Part shown: positions 48,430 to 58,140 of the stretch, piece by piece
Position numbering within the stretch: position 1 is the first letter of the stretch
Layout of the letters: each line of letters starts with the position of its first letter
Assembly: GCA_039105265.1 (NCBI GenBank)
Contig: JAPFFF010000003.1
Span: 62,001 to 126,000, forward strand
Direction: 5' to 3'
Length of the DNA: 64,000 bases
Origin: Tritrichomonas musculus
Lineage: Eukaryota > Parabasalia > Tritrichomonadida > Tritrichomonadidae
The notes under the pieces: generated by a model
Seen by the model: the letters and a program-made list of their open reading frames with translations, nothing else
What the model was told of the DNA's origin: nothing
Databases searched by the model: none
Program-made: the position numbers and the translations under genes

Positions 48430-48876
48430 TACATTAAAAGATATTTTTTTTTGATTATCTTCTAATCGTTTTTTGCAATGTCAAAAATTTACATTATTTA
48501 AAAATCTCTCAAAATAAAATTTTTAATCATTTTCATTTGCAATTTCATTCAAAATATGCAATACTCGTTGTTTTAAGTTTGTCTTTTTATTAAATATAAT
48601 TTTTGGAAATAAAATCATTTGAAAATTACAATTTCATAAAAAAAAAAATCTTACTCATTTGACTAAGATAATAGAATATAAAATAAGTTATGAATAGGTT
48701 GATTTATTCATGGTCGTGTTATATCGCATAAAAAAGAATGGTTTCATTATTAAAAAAAACACAGTATCTTCTAATATTAAAACATTTTTGTGAATTATAA
48801 CTAGTTAAACTGCACTAAATCAAATTATATTTTTTTTCAAAAACAAATAGGGTTTTGGAACTAAAAGTTACTTGTA
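48430..48876. other. intergenic, convergent gene ends
   Basis: AT-rich spacer with several T and A runs. No feature is supported. Confidence 0.6.
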
Positions 48877-49452
48877 TTATATTTTTAAATTTTGTATATA
48901 TCTATAAGATAGAAATATTGCCAAGCCAAGGATTATTTGTAGTAATATAAAAAAAGCTATTGAATTTTGCAAAGAAAAATTTTTCTGCTTTTCAATTGAT
49001 TCATCGATATTGTCGACTATTTGGTTAATGTTGTTATCATTTACTATCTGCGAATATTTAACAATTTCATTAAAAGAATCGATAATTTCTTTTCGTATGT
49101 TTTTTAAAGACTGATGAAGTGAAGATTCTGTCTCGTTTATTATTTTGGTAATCTCTTTTTCTAAATTGTTAGCTTCGTTCTGTAAATCTTTAAATTTCGT
49201 TTTCATATCTCGATCTTTGCTGTCAATTAAATTTGTTAAGGGATTGAACTTTTCTTCTATTACTGATTTTACTTTCTTTTTTGAGGCCTCTGCATCGATA
49301 ATTAAAGCGATCTCGGTCAAGCATTTAAGAATTGCTTTATTTCTTTTTTCAGGTGTACTAACCAAATCAAGATGAGCAAGATAATATTCGGCCAAGTTTG
49401 TTTTTTCTGTTTCAATTTGACTAAAAGAAAAGATAAGTAAAAAAGATATCAT
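48877..49452 (-). CDS. secreted/membrane coiled-coil protein with C-terminal anchor
   Basis: 191 residues, ATG at 49452. A short hydrophobic start (MISFLLIFSFS) looks like a signal peptide, residues about 30-155 are charged and helical (KFKDLQNEANNLEKEITKI), and a transmembrane helix lies near the end (about 165-182, FFILLQIILGLAIFLSY). This gives a type I layout with a short cytosolic tail, consistent with the small p24-like or viral-fusion-like coiled coils of the secretory route, but no family is recognised. It diverges from the cystatin gene with 141 bp between starts. Confidence 0.65.
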   Translation of the reverse strand: MISFLLIFSFSQIETEKTNLAEYYLAHLDLVSTPEKRNKAILKCLTEIALIIDAEASKKKVKSVIEEKFNPLTNLIDSKDRDMKTKFKDLQNEANNLEKEITKIINETESSLHQSLKNIRKEIIDSFNEIVKYSQIVNDNNINQIVDNIDESIEKQKNFSLQNSIAFFILLQIILGLAIFLSYRYIQNLKI

Positions 49453-49568
49453 AGCATAAACAAAACTTTTATTTCACTTTTTGAATGCTTGAACACCCTT
49501 AGAAAAAAAGGAACTTTTTATAAGAAAATTTGATTTTAGATTCAATTTTGAATATTATTGTTTTAAAT

Positions 49569-49581
49569 TCATTTCATTTTT
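49569..49581 (+). promoter_or_regulatory. initiator-like TCATTTCATTTTT before cystatin gene
   Basis: Two overlapping TCATTT motifs give a putative +1 A at 49571 or 49576, 18-23 bases before the ATG at 49594. A run of T and TAG then lead to the ATG; the resemblance to a 3' splice site is probably accidental. Confidence 0.35.
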
Positions 49582-49593
49582 TTTTTTTTTTAG

Positions 49594-49875
49594 ATGCTTT
49601 GTGGTGGAATTCAACAAGCAGACCCCAAAAACGAATCTGCTCAAGAAGCAATTACACTTGCCATTAAACAGCATAATGAAAAGGAAAATGATAATCTCGT
49701 TTTCCAAAAAATTGACGAATTAACAAGTCAAGTTGTTGCAGGATCTCGTTTTCGCGCAACAATTGAATGCCTTAAAGATAATGCTGTAAAACACTATTAT
49801 ATTGATATTTGGTGTAAGCCAGGAGCAAATTATCCAAAAGATTTTGAAGTAAAAGAATTCAAGCCAAAAGATTAA
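49594..49875 (+). CDS. stefin-type cystatin, cysteine protease inhibitor
   Basis: 93 residues, ATG at 49594, no signal peptide. All three cystatin contact sites are visible: the N-terminal glycine (MLCGGI), QVVAG at 46-50 in the first hairpin, and PG at 76-77 (CKPGANY) in the second hairpin. Length and lack of disulphides are those of type 1 cystatins (stefins). Such proteins block papain-family proteases by inserting these loops in the active cleft. Trichomonads secrete and store many papain-like proteases, so control of leaked or own cathepsins is the likely role; stefins of this kind are known in Trichomonas vaginalis. Confidence 0.93.
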   Translation: MLCGGIQQADPKNESAQEAITLAIKQHNEKENDNLVFQKIDELTSQVVAGSRFRATIECLKDNAVKHYYIDIWCKPGANYPKDFEVKEFKPKD

Positions 49876-50094
49876 TTCTGCATTTTATAAAAAATGAAAT
49901 TTAATTAAATATAATTTGTCTCTGCTTCTTAATAAATGAGATAGTTTCTTTTTTGGATAAATAAAAAATCTAAGGTTTTTTGTTTGTGATTTATTTGTTT
50001 CCGTGCATTTGATAGAAAGTATTGTGCTTCTTTTTATAAAAAGTATTGGCAATCATTCGCTCTTATATATCAAATAAAAAAATAAATAAATTGA

Positions 50095-50661
50095 TTAAAT
50101 AAGCAAGCAGCATGCTGATTTTGAAACTGTATTTGTTTCACTTTCTTCGGGATTATTTTTTTTTGAAGTTAAAACGGAATTATCTTTTGATGGATTAGTC
50201 AGTAATTGATAAAATTCTTGATATGTTAAATTTTTTTTACCATCTCCAAACTTTTTATATATTTTCTGATATATTTTGTTTTCACAATTATCAAATCCAA
50301 AAAGTAATGCAGATTTTGGAATTACATCAATTGGTATATTATCTGAATGTTCTGAATCCATAGCTTTATAAATAAAGCGTATTAAATAATCATTATCTTT
50401 ATCTAGAACTGCTTCAATAAGTGATAATACATCAGAGAAAATTACTGTATTGGAACTTTGATTTGAAATTCCATAAAAAATAAACTTTGCTATTGGAGTG
50501 TTGAGATTGAAAGACCACATTGATTGAATAGAAGATTCATTCGACCATGCGTATTCTAAAAAGTTATAAAACTCATCAAAAGAAAGTGCCCCTGTGTTAT
50601 TTTCATTGAAATTTAAAAATATTTTCTCTATTTCGCTCCTTTGGGCATCATTTAAAGGCAT
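50095..50661 (-). CDS. EF-hand protein with C-terminal prenylation box
   Basis: 188 residues, ATG at 50661. Residues about 8-140 have the calcineurin-B/calcineurin-like EF-hand layout. The first loop (NENNTGALSFDE, about 19-30) is the best, although it starts with N rather than D. The later loops lack key acidic residues, so calcium binding is probably weak or limited to one site. The end CCLLI (residues 184-188) is a CaaX box with I at the last place, which favours geranylgeranylation; the preceding cysteine may be palmitoylated. The protein is therefore expected at a membrane as a sensor or adaptor. Its enzyme partner is not known. A coding relative of calcineurin-B homologous proteins is an alternative description. 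Confidence 0.75.
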   Translation of the reverse strand: MPLNDAQRSEIEKIFLNFNENNTGALSFDEFYNFLEYAWSNESSIQSMWSFNLNTPIAKFIFYGISNQSSNTVIFSDVLSLIEAVLDKDNDYLIRFIYKAMDSEHSDNIPIDVIPKSALLFGFDNCENKIYQKIYKKFGDGKKNLTYQEFYQLLTNPSKDNSVLTSKKNNPEESETNTVSKSACCLLI

Positions 50662-51310
50662 AATGTGCTAATTAAAACGTATAATATCACTAATTTTATG
50701 TGTTTCAAATTCATAATTTTATTTATTTCAATTTCCCAAATAAAAATATTTTGAATAGAGAATAATCGGTGTATTTGTTGTAATAAAATATTAATAAAAT
50801 ATCAATTCTTTTAGTATTGAATGTTTTTTTCCATATTAAAACATTCCAATAAAGTTAGATTACAATTAATATTTAAAAACAAACCTAACTTTTCTTTTTT
50901 GAAAAAAAATCAATTTATTTTGATAGAAAAAATAGCTTATTAATATGTAAATCAAAGATATACTCGCATCTTTGGTGCTAATTCTAGAATATATAAATAA
51001 ATAAAAAAATAAAAAAATATGAAAATCGTATTGAAATAAATAATTGCTTATTAGCATAAATTAGAACATATAAACAAAATTTTTGATCTATTTAAAATAA
51101 AAAAATAGAATAAATATTAAATTTTTATTTATTAAATTAGAAGCTTTTTTAACATTCAAAAATCTCATTTGTAAAATTGGAGAAGTTTGTGTTTTTTCTC
51201 ATTAAAGAGTCTTCTTTTCTTCTCTGAGATTTTGGCTTATATATTTGAAACGAAAATAAATATAAAAAAAAAAAATATATGGGATTAAAAAAACATATAA
51301 TAAAATAAAA
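50662..51310. other. intergenic between minus-strand genes
   Basis: AT-rich spacer, 0.65 kb. Short frames inside are low-complexity and unsupported. Confidence 0.6.
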
Positions 51311-54300
51311 TTACTCTTCATCTGGTCTAAAATCATCTTGCTCTTCATCACTTTGTGTTTCATTTTCTGAAGTTGAGAATGCGTCATCTTCGAAAGCATA
51401 TTGTCCTTTTCTTCCAGCAACAACTGAAGCTTCGTCTTCATCATCTGTTGAAAATTGGTAATCTTTATATGTAATAGTTGTTTGGTCGTTGCCATCTTCG
51501 CCATTGCTATAACCGCTTTCAATACCAGGTATTGCGCCTTTATCTTTGTCATCTTGAGCAAATGGATCTAATTCGCCTCGAACGAAAGAGTAAAGATCTT
51601 CTTCATTAAAGACAAAATCTGGAAGTTGAGAAGTTGCCAAGTTCCTTCTCTTCTTCTTTCCATTCAAAAAGTCCAAATCGCTCTGTGTTAAGAACTTCTT
51701 GAACTCATATCGTCTATCTTGAAGTAAATCTGTAAGAGAATCAATTCCATGTTGAAGAAGAACAGTTAAGAATTTCTTTGTATGATAATCGCCCCAGCCT
51801 TCTGCGGGTTCCGGTGAATCTGGTATTTCAGAAATCTTCTTCTCAATAAGTTCGATTAGTTCTTTTCTGTAAGATAAGTCTTCACATTCACGAACAAGAA
51901 TGTTAACCCATGATGTGAATCCTTTTGCGTTTTGTAAGGTCTTTGGTGCACTTGGCATCATATGCATATCTTTTGGTAATGTTAAAGAACCTTTTTGTCT
52001 GTTCCTAAGCATTTTGATGAATCTTGTTACAAATATCTTAACTTGATAGGTGGTTTTACTCATTATTGCTGTTCTTGAATGGAATTCAATCATGTTGTTA
52101 GGATCATATTTATAGTTTTTGAGAACTGAAACAAGTGCGTGGAATTCTATGCCTGTCCACCAAGAAAATGTTTCAGCATATTCTTCACTTAATTGTGCAG
52201 TAATAAGATCTGATCTCATTCGATTAATTATAGCTTGAACACGAAGGTTGAAAGGATCAAACCATCCATATTCTGTAATTGCAATATATTTCTTTTCATC
52301 ATCTTCAAGTACAGGAGGAGACAATGAGCCAATATCGAAAGTTTGTGTTGGAAATGCATTACTCCAGCATTTAGCAATAAGTCTCATTTCAATTACTGAA
52401 AGGAAAGAAAATGCTTTTTCATGAAGTTTGTCTTTAAGTTTCTTGCAAGAATCAACTTCAAGTGCATAATCATGATCTTCTGGAAATACTTGTGCCCATG
52501 TGTGTTTGTTTGAGCAAAGTAGAATGTTGAATTCAAAATCTGGTTCTTCAGAAAGAACCTTCTTGGCAAGAACTGGAAGATATGTGATATTTGAAGGTGG
52601 CATTGCTCGGAATGCAAAAATGGTTAAGCAGATGCAAAATCTTCTGATTTGTTCTGAACTATGTTCTGGAAGTTCGGCAGAAATACGATTCCATTCTCCA
52701 TATCCAAATCCAAGCATCAAATCATAGATTCTATTTGAAGAATCAAGATCAAGTAGAAGATCGCGTGAATGGTTCCTCTTTGCTCTTCTTGAAGTCGCGT
52801 CAGAAAGTGGGAATTGTTCCAAAAAGTGTTCATCAGAAAGTACATCCGTATAAAATGTATTGGTTGGTGTCATTCTAAGTGAATTTCTAATTGAATCAAG
52901 AGAATCTATTGAAAAGTTTCTAACAACAGATGATATTAAATCTAATGCTTGATCTAAAGGATAAGAATCGTTGATTGCTAAGTTCTTCATTGCTGATGTA
53001 CTTGGAGGGGGACGAATAGGTGTCATAGCAGATTTAGGTTGGTTAAGTTCTTCTAATGTCTTGATTCCAAGAATTGTGAGCCAAATACCAAGCTTTTTCT
53101 GTGATCTTAAAAACACATCATGCTCAAATGTTTGGAATGATACAATTCTAATAACATTAACCATTAGTTGTTCTTGTTCCTTGCCTTTAGCTGGTCTGAG
53201 ACAATTAATGTCATCGTGTGGATTCCAATCTGGATCAAATATCATTACTGTTGTTGGAGAATCTATACTTATTGTTCCCTCGGATCCTAAATGAGATGAA
53301 AGTAAATAAATGAATGTTTCAGAATCGTCTGTTGTAAACTTATCAATTTCACTTGAGCTTTCTGAATCTGTTGAAGTATTAATGATAAGTTCGGTTGGAT
53401 AGTTTCTAGAGACGCAGAATTCATTAATAAGCTTAAGAAGATCTTCATGCTTGCTAAAAATGATAACACGGTGGTGAAGGTGCTTAAGAACAACGAGGAT
53501 ATGATCAAGGAATTGAAACTTTGATGAAACATTGAGGAGAAGATCTGTACGCTTGTCCTTGAGTTTATTTGCATAATATCGTTCAGCATCAGGAATTAGG
53601 AATGGGTGAGAACAAATTTTGAGGATTGAACTAGATTCTCTAGATTGATCCATCTCTTCATCAGCTGAACCAGTCTGATATCCTTTCAAACGCCATAATT
53701 TATGAAGTTTTGCTAAACGAATCAAATCCTTTTGATATTGTGTTATTGATACAAATGCAACTTTTTCATCTTTATGGACAGAATTCTCTTCACGTAATTC
53801 TGGATCTTGATCTTTTACTTCTTGAAGAGTTCGGAATAGAATATGAGCTGCTACTTTATCACGTAACGACTTTATCTGATTTGGCGTTAGCTCATCAACT
53901 TCACTGTCAAGAAAATCGGAAGATTCTTGGAAATAAGTTGGCGAAACAAATTGAAGAAGAGTCCATAATTCATCAAGTGAATTTTGAATTGGTCGATTTG
54001 TTAAAACAACATTATGATGAGATCTAATTTTTGAAATTGCATTGAACCTTTTGCCGTTTTTGTTTTTAACGTGTTGCCATTCATCAACAACAAAAACTTC
54101 CCAATTGTACTTTGAAATAAAGTCGATATCTTTTATGAGAATATCATATGAAACAAGGAAAACGTTGAAAGCATACGTTTCTTGAATAGAGTTTCCAAGA
54201 TCATCCAGAGCTGGGAATTGGTATTCACGCATTAAATTACGTTGATCTGGGCCTGAAGTATAAGCTAAGCAGCGAAGATCTGTCCAGTTTTCGATCTCGG

Positions 54301-55807
54301 ATGACCACTGTTGGAACTTACTTTGACGGCAAGCAATTAAGAAAGGACCATGCCATTCAGTATTTTTGTTTAAGTAATTAAGGAAAGAAAGAAGTTGAAC
54401 TTTCTTTTTAAGGCCCATTTCATCTGCAAGAATTGATCCGTGCTGTTCATTCCAAGATTGAATAAGGTATTTCACACCATTTACCTGATAAGGAAGAAGT
54501 CTTGAATTTTTATCTCGTTTTGACTTAACACTTTGTTCATCAAAGTTGGGAGATATTGATGGAACAGGTGGATTTGTAGCATTGATCTTTAATCTATTGT
54601 TAAAATAGTTTTTAGTGACTTCCTCGCTTCCAAAGTCCCAATAGAAAAGTACCATATTGTCATAATTAAAGCGGAAAAGTAGTTCAGGTTTGGAATCTGG
54701 AGTGTCACGACGATGTGCTACTGGAACAAGATAATTGCTGTCTTCAGGGATATCATCAAGTTGAAATGGAGCGGCTCTAAATCGTTCCAAATGGCTTTTT
54801 GCATTAAATATTCCATTAACAAGGACTTCAGGTACCCAGCTGCAAATTGCCTTAGGCGAATCTTGGAAACGAACAAGATATTCGATTCCTCCCTCAGCAA
54901 TTCGCGTCATGTAGATTCTTTCAAGAAGATCTTCATGTGTAATTTCATTTTCTATTTGCTCAGAAGATTCTTCTTCATCGTCATCTATATAAACTTCATC
55001 ATCATCTCGCTGTACTGTTTTCCTGTTTTCTCTTCCAGCTGTTCTTCTTTGTGTGACATCTGTTGGAACATAATCATCTGGGAGGTTTTCAAAGTCAGTA
55101 TCTTCTGTTGAACCAGAAAAAGTTGCTTCATCAGAAGAAGGAATGTCATCAATCAATTCTTCTTCATTATCATCTGATACAAATTTTTTGCTTGATGATG
55201 ATCTTTGTCTCATGTGAGGAGACAATGGCTTTTGACGTTGCATTAAAAGACGCATCATAGATTGGTTTGGATCTTGCTTGTTTAAATTTGGTTGCATTGC
55301 TCCTGCAACATTTGAACTGGCATTTGTTTGCATTCGATAACGAAAATAATCCATATTATATGTATTTGGCATATTATTATAATTTGGTTGCATCATTTGC
55401 ATCAATTGAATGTTTTGGGGTTGCATTTGGTTAATACCTGCTCCTGGATATGGAGGCATTGGTGGCTGAGGATTAATATTAAGAGGAGGAAGTTGAGGTT
55501 GTTGAGGAAATATTGGAGCGTTAAGGGTAATAGGAGCTTGGTTCATCGGACCTGCTCCAAGAGGTTTTGGTTGCATTGGATTATAAGATTGTTGATTATG
55601 TTGATTTGAAAGCAATGAATTGATATCATGAACTCCTGAAGGAGGGATTTGTCCCATTCCATTCATCATTCGTGGTTGTGCTGGAGAAAAGTTTGGATTA
55701 AATAAACTGTGTTGGTCGGGATCAGGAAATGGAGAATCACCTGTATTCGAAAGTAAAGGATCTGGGTTAAAAATGCTTCGATTGAGTGGTGGCTGGTTGT
55801 TTGACAT
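51311..55807 (-). CDS. CHD-type chromatin protein with degenerate ATPase
   Basis: 1498 residues, ATG at 55807. Layout: a P/Q/N/M-rich N-terminus (1-200), an acidic stretch (210-290), chromodomain-like folds (about 290-410, EYLVRFQDSPKAICSWV), an SNF2-type ATPase (about 436-920), then SANT/SLIDE-like helices with YDLMLGFGYGEWNRISAELP, and an acidic C-terminus. The order is that of CHD remodellers. Every core motif is altered. Motif I reads DEMGLKKKVQ instead of DEMGLGKTIQ (about 462-471), so the Walker A lysine-threonine pair is lost. Motif II reads DEWQ instead of DEAH (575-578). Motif III is LTNRPIQN. Motif VI lacks the RxHRIGQ arginine box (about 868-880). ATP hydrolysis is therefore unlikely. 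The intact long frame argues for a retained, non-catalytic role, perhaps as a histone-reading scaffold. Confidence 0.85.
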   Translation of the reverse strand: MSNNQPPLNRSIFNPDPLLSNTGDSPFPDPDQHSLFNPNFSPAQPRMMNGMGQIPPSGVHDINSLLSNQHNQQSYNPMQPKPLGAGPMNQAPITLNAPIFPQQPQLPPLNINPQPPMPPYPGAGINQMQPQNIQLMQMMQPNYNNMPNTYNMDYFRYRMQTNASSNVAGAMQPNLNKQDPNQSMMRLLMQRQKPLSPHMRQRSSSSKKFVSDDNEEELIDDIPSSDEATFSGSTEDTDFENLPDDYVPTDVTQRRTAGRENRKTVQRDDDEVYIDDDEEESSEQIENEITHEDLLERIYMTRIAEGGIEYLVRFQDSPKAICSWVPEVLVNGIFNAKSHLERFRAAPFQLDDIPEDSNYLVPVAHRRDTPDSKPELLFRFNYDNMVLFYWDFGSEEVTKNYFNNRLKINATNPPVPSISPNFDEQSVKSKRDKNSRLLPYQVNGVKYLIQSWNEQHGSILADEMGLKKKVQLLSFLNYLNKNTEWHGPFLIACRQSKFQQWSSEIENWTDLRCLAYTSGPDQRNLMREYQFPALDDLGNSIQETYAFNVFLVSYDILIKDIDFISKYNWEVFVVDEWQHVKNKNGKRFNAISKIRSHHNVVLTNRPIQNSLDELWTLLQFVSPTYFQESSDFLDSEVDELTPNQIKSLRDKVAAHILFRTLQEVKDQDPELREENSVHKDEKVAFVSITQYQKDLIRLAKLHKLWRLKGYQTGSADEEMDQSRESSSILKICSHPFLIPDAERYYANKLKDKRTDLLLNVSSKFQFLDHILVVLKHLHHRVIIFSKHEDLLKLINEFCVSRNYPTELIINTSTDSESSSEIDKFTTDDSETFIYLLSSHLGSEGTISIDSPTTVMIFDPDWNPHDDINCLRPAKGKEQEQLMVNVIRIVSFQTFEHDVFLRSQKKLGIWLTILGIKTLEELNQPKSAMTPIRPPPSTSAMKNLAINDSYPLDQALDLISSVVRNFSIDSLDSIRNSLRMTPTNTFYTDVLSDEHFLEQFPLSDATSRRAKRNHSRDLLLDLDSSNRIYDLMLGFGYGEWNRISAELPEHSSEQIRRFCICLTIFAFRAMPPSNITYLPVLAKKVLSEEPDFEFNILLCSNKHTWAQVFPEDHDYALEVDSCKKLKDKLHEKAFSFLSVIEMRLIAKCWSNAFPTQTFDIGSLSPPVLEDDEKKYIAITEYGWFDPFNLRVQAIINRMRSDLITAQLSEEYAETFSWWTGIEFHALVSVLKNYKYDPNNMIEFHSRTAIMSKTTYQVKIFVTRFIKMLRNRQKGSLTLPKDMHMMPSAPKTLQNAKGFTSWVNILVRECEDLSYRKELIELIEKKISEIPDSPEPAEGWGDYHTKKFLTVLLQHGIDSLTDLLQDRRYEFKKFLTQSDLDFLNGKKKRRNLATSQLPDFVFNEEDLYSFVRGELDPFAQDDKDKGAIPGIESGYSNGEDGNDQTTITYKDYQFSTDDEDEASVVAGRKGQYAFEDDAFSTSENETQSDEEQDDFRPDEE

Positions 55808-57323
55808 AATGCTTTGATTGGATAAATTTCAGCTACACACAAAAAATAAACCGTGGAGTTAATTCAAAAAGTTATATTATCTGAAAATTCCCGCCAAAAT
55901 GATGTTTTTTTATTCACATGATAATAATGAATAATGATTCAAAATATGATTTTTAATATTATGATGTTAAAAAAACGTATCAAAAAATTAAATGATGAAA
56001 TTATTGTTTATTTCATTCAATATTTTAAATCAATATTATTTTATAAAAAACTGATATATTCATTCAAAATTTGTTTTATTTGTATGTCAAATTAAAGTAT
56101 ATTAAAAAACTCATACTCAAACAAGTTTTGGCTGAATTTTTTGTCCAAAATCAACTTTGGGTGTTAAAGATTTATAGTCATTTTCAATTAGATTCACAAA
56201 ACATGGAAAAAAAATTAATGATCTTTTTTAAGCTTTTTCAAACCTTGAATGCATTTTTGGAATAATATTATTCATTTTAATATTTCATTATTTTTTATGT
56301 GGATAACTTTTCATGAACGTTTCACAAAGTTTTTTCGCTCGTTCAAAAAATAACATTTTGATTCATTATTAAAATACTGTGTAAACATTATTTTTTACGA
56401 AGAAAAAAACATATTTGATGATTTTTTGAAAAATGGAAACATAATTATAATAAATATGATTTTTAGGTCATCAAAATAAGAGCATTTTTAAAAGGAAGAA
56501 TAAAAAAGGTAACTAATGTAATAATAAACTTTTGGCAAATTCATTGAATATATTTTGATTTGTTTGAGATTATGGACGGAAGTTCAATCGATTAATTTGA
56601 ATGACTTTTCAAAAAAATATTTTATCGATTTTTTCAAATAATATATAAAAATTGCATAGCATAATAGATTTGAAAAACGAGTTTGCATTTATTACATTAT
56701 AAAATTTATGAAATTCATTATGCATTAAAATTTCTATTATTATTGAAAATTGTTTATTTAGGGGAATCGTATTTTTTTAAGCCACTTTTTGAAAACTTTT
56801 AAACTTTTTGAATACTTTTTTATACATTTTTTAAAGGTGGAAAAAAAAATTTATCAGCTGTCAAATTTAATAAAACTTATAGGATATGCTTATCATCAAT
56901 AGTGAACTAGAATTATAGGTAAGTTATTGATTTTCGACTGACAGTTTTTGAGAAAATCGAACTTTTTTATCTCCGCTAAAAAGACAAAAAACAAAGCAAA
57001 ATGGATTTATTTGATTCCATTTTATATAAATATAAGCAAAACATCTATATAATAAATATCAGCCTTTTATCATAAAACCATCTTATGATATTTTGATATG
57101 TTTTTGGAATAAAGGTGCATGAATCACCCAAGCTAAATTTATCATTATAATTTAAATTAGTATAGTTAGTACTAAAATTAAAAATAATTTATTCTGTAGA
57201 TAGTTATTTAGAAATAGATAAAATTGATTTACAAAGTTTGGGTCATTCAAATTTTCAATACGTTCATTCAATTTTAATCAGAATAAAAATAGCTATAAAT
57301 ATAGATATATCATTTTTACTGAA
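55808..57323. other. long gene-free AT-rich stretch
   Basis: About 1.5 kb of AT-rich DNA upstream of the CHD-type gene. A weak inverted pair (GAATCACCCAAGCT at about 57121 and its near-complement at about 57235-57253) is the only structure noted. Short frames inside are unsupported. Confidence 0.5.
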
Positions 57324-57804
57324 TTAAAGATTTGGTGAAATTAATATTTCTGGTACTTTTGAACTTAACAAGAACTCATATTTTGAAAAATTGTTTGAAA
57401 GCCAAATATAATAATAATCTTTAATATCAGAAACGGGGACTTCTGGATAATTACTATCGTAATTGTCAATTATATCACTAACATTTTGCAGATCACAAAA
57501 TTCTGGTGTTCTTTTGTAAAATTGATGGAAAAAATTGAAAAATATTTCTAATTCAATTTCATGCTTGATTTCTTTTGTTTCTTTTTTGTGAAATTTGCAA
57601 CATTTTTGATAATATCTCCAAGAATCAGATATTTTTCAGTTAAATTTGTGTTTTGGTCAATGATTTCATTAAAAGAATTTTGGTTTTGATTCAAAAAGCA
57701 TTCTGATGGTTAGGTGTGTTCATTAAATTCAATTCTGATTGTTTTTCATCTATTTCATGCTCAATTCATTTGAGTTTAAGCGCGCTTCTACTTAGTTCAC
57801 TCAT
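57324..57804 (-). pseudogene. decayed protein-coding gene of unknown family
   Basis: An ATG at 57804 starts MSELSRSALKLK, then a TGA intervenes. Further protein-like segments follow in other frames: DQNTNLTEKYLILGDIIKN, then EIELEIFFNFFHQFYKRTPE, then DIKDYYYIWLSNNFSKYEFL, ending at a TAA at 57324. The composition and order are those of a real protein that has been interrupted at least twice. The style recalls the N-terminal region of trichomonad ankyrin-repeat proteins (weak). It lies next to the virus-like fossil, which may explain its loss. Confidence 0.5.
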
Positions 57805-57987
57805 ATTAAATAGTATGTTAAATTTTATTCAAAAAAATGTAAACTACTCATTTTTTCTGAGAATTTGCAATTGGGATTTTTTTTTTGTTAATATCTAAAA
57901 ATTCAGCAGTCAAAATTAAATATGTTCCATGAATAGATATTTTATAAACATAATAAATTTGATTTATCAATCTTAATTTATTTTTGA

Positions 57988-58106
57988 CAGCTGAGATTTG
58001 TAGATGTATTCAAAAATATATAAAAAAAGTATTAAGTAAATTGTATTAAGTAAAGATAAATTTTTGAATACATCTACAAATCTCAGCTGTTTTTGAATAC
58101 ATCTAC
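57988..58106. repeat. 30-bp perfect inverted repeat with extra direct copy
   Basis: 57988-58017 (begins CAGCTGAGATTTGTAGATGT) is the exact reverse complement of 58060-58089, with a 42-bp loop that contains a TATTAAGTAAA direct pair. Seventeen bases of the right arm (TTTTTGAATACATCTAC) occur again at 58090-58106. The structure lies at the edge of the second virus-like fossil and could mark its terminus or a site of rearrangement. Confidence 0.85.
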
Positions 58107-58140
58107 ATTCCATCCATCATTATTAATAAAGAAACAGCAA

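Noticed and set aside
48877-49452. Viral fusion-like protein
   Set aside because: A signal peptide, coiled coil and anchor alone are common in host secretory proteins, and no fusion peptide or viral neighbour is seen.
49580-49593. T-run plus TAG just before the cystatin ATG as a splice acceptor
   Set aside because: No donor or branch motif is seen, and the cystatin fold is complete from the ATG.
54713-55609. Plus-strand frames of 60-130 codons
   Set aside because: Antisense shadows of the CHD-type gene with unusual W/H/F-rich composition.
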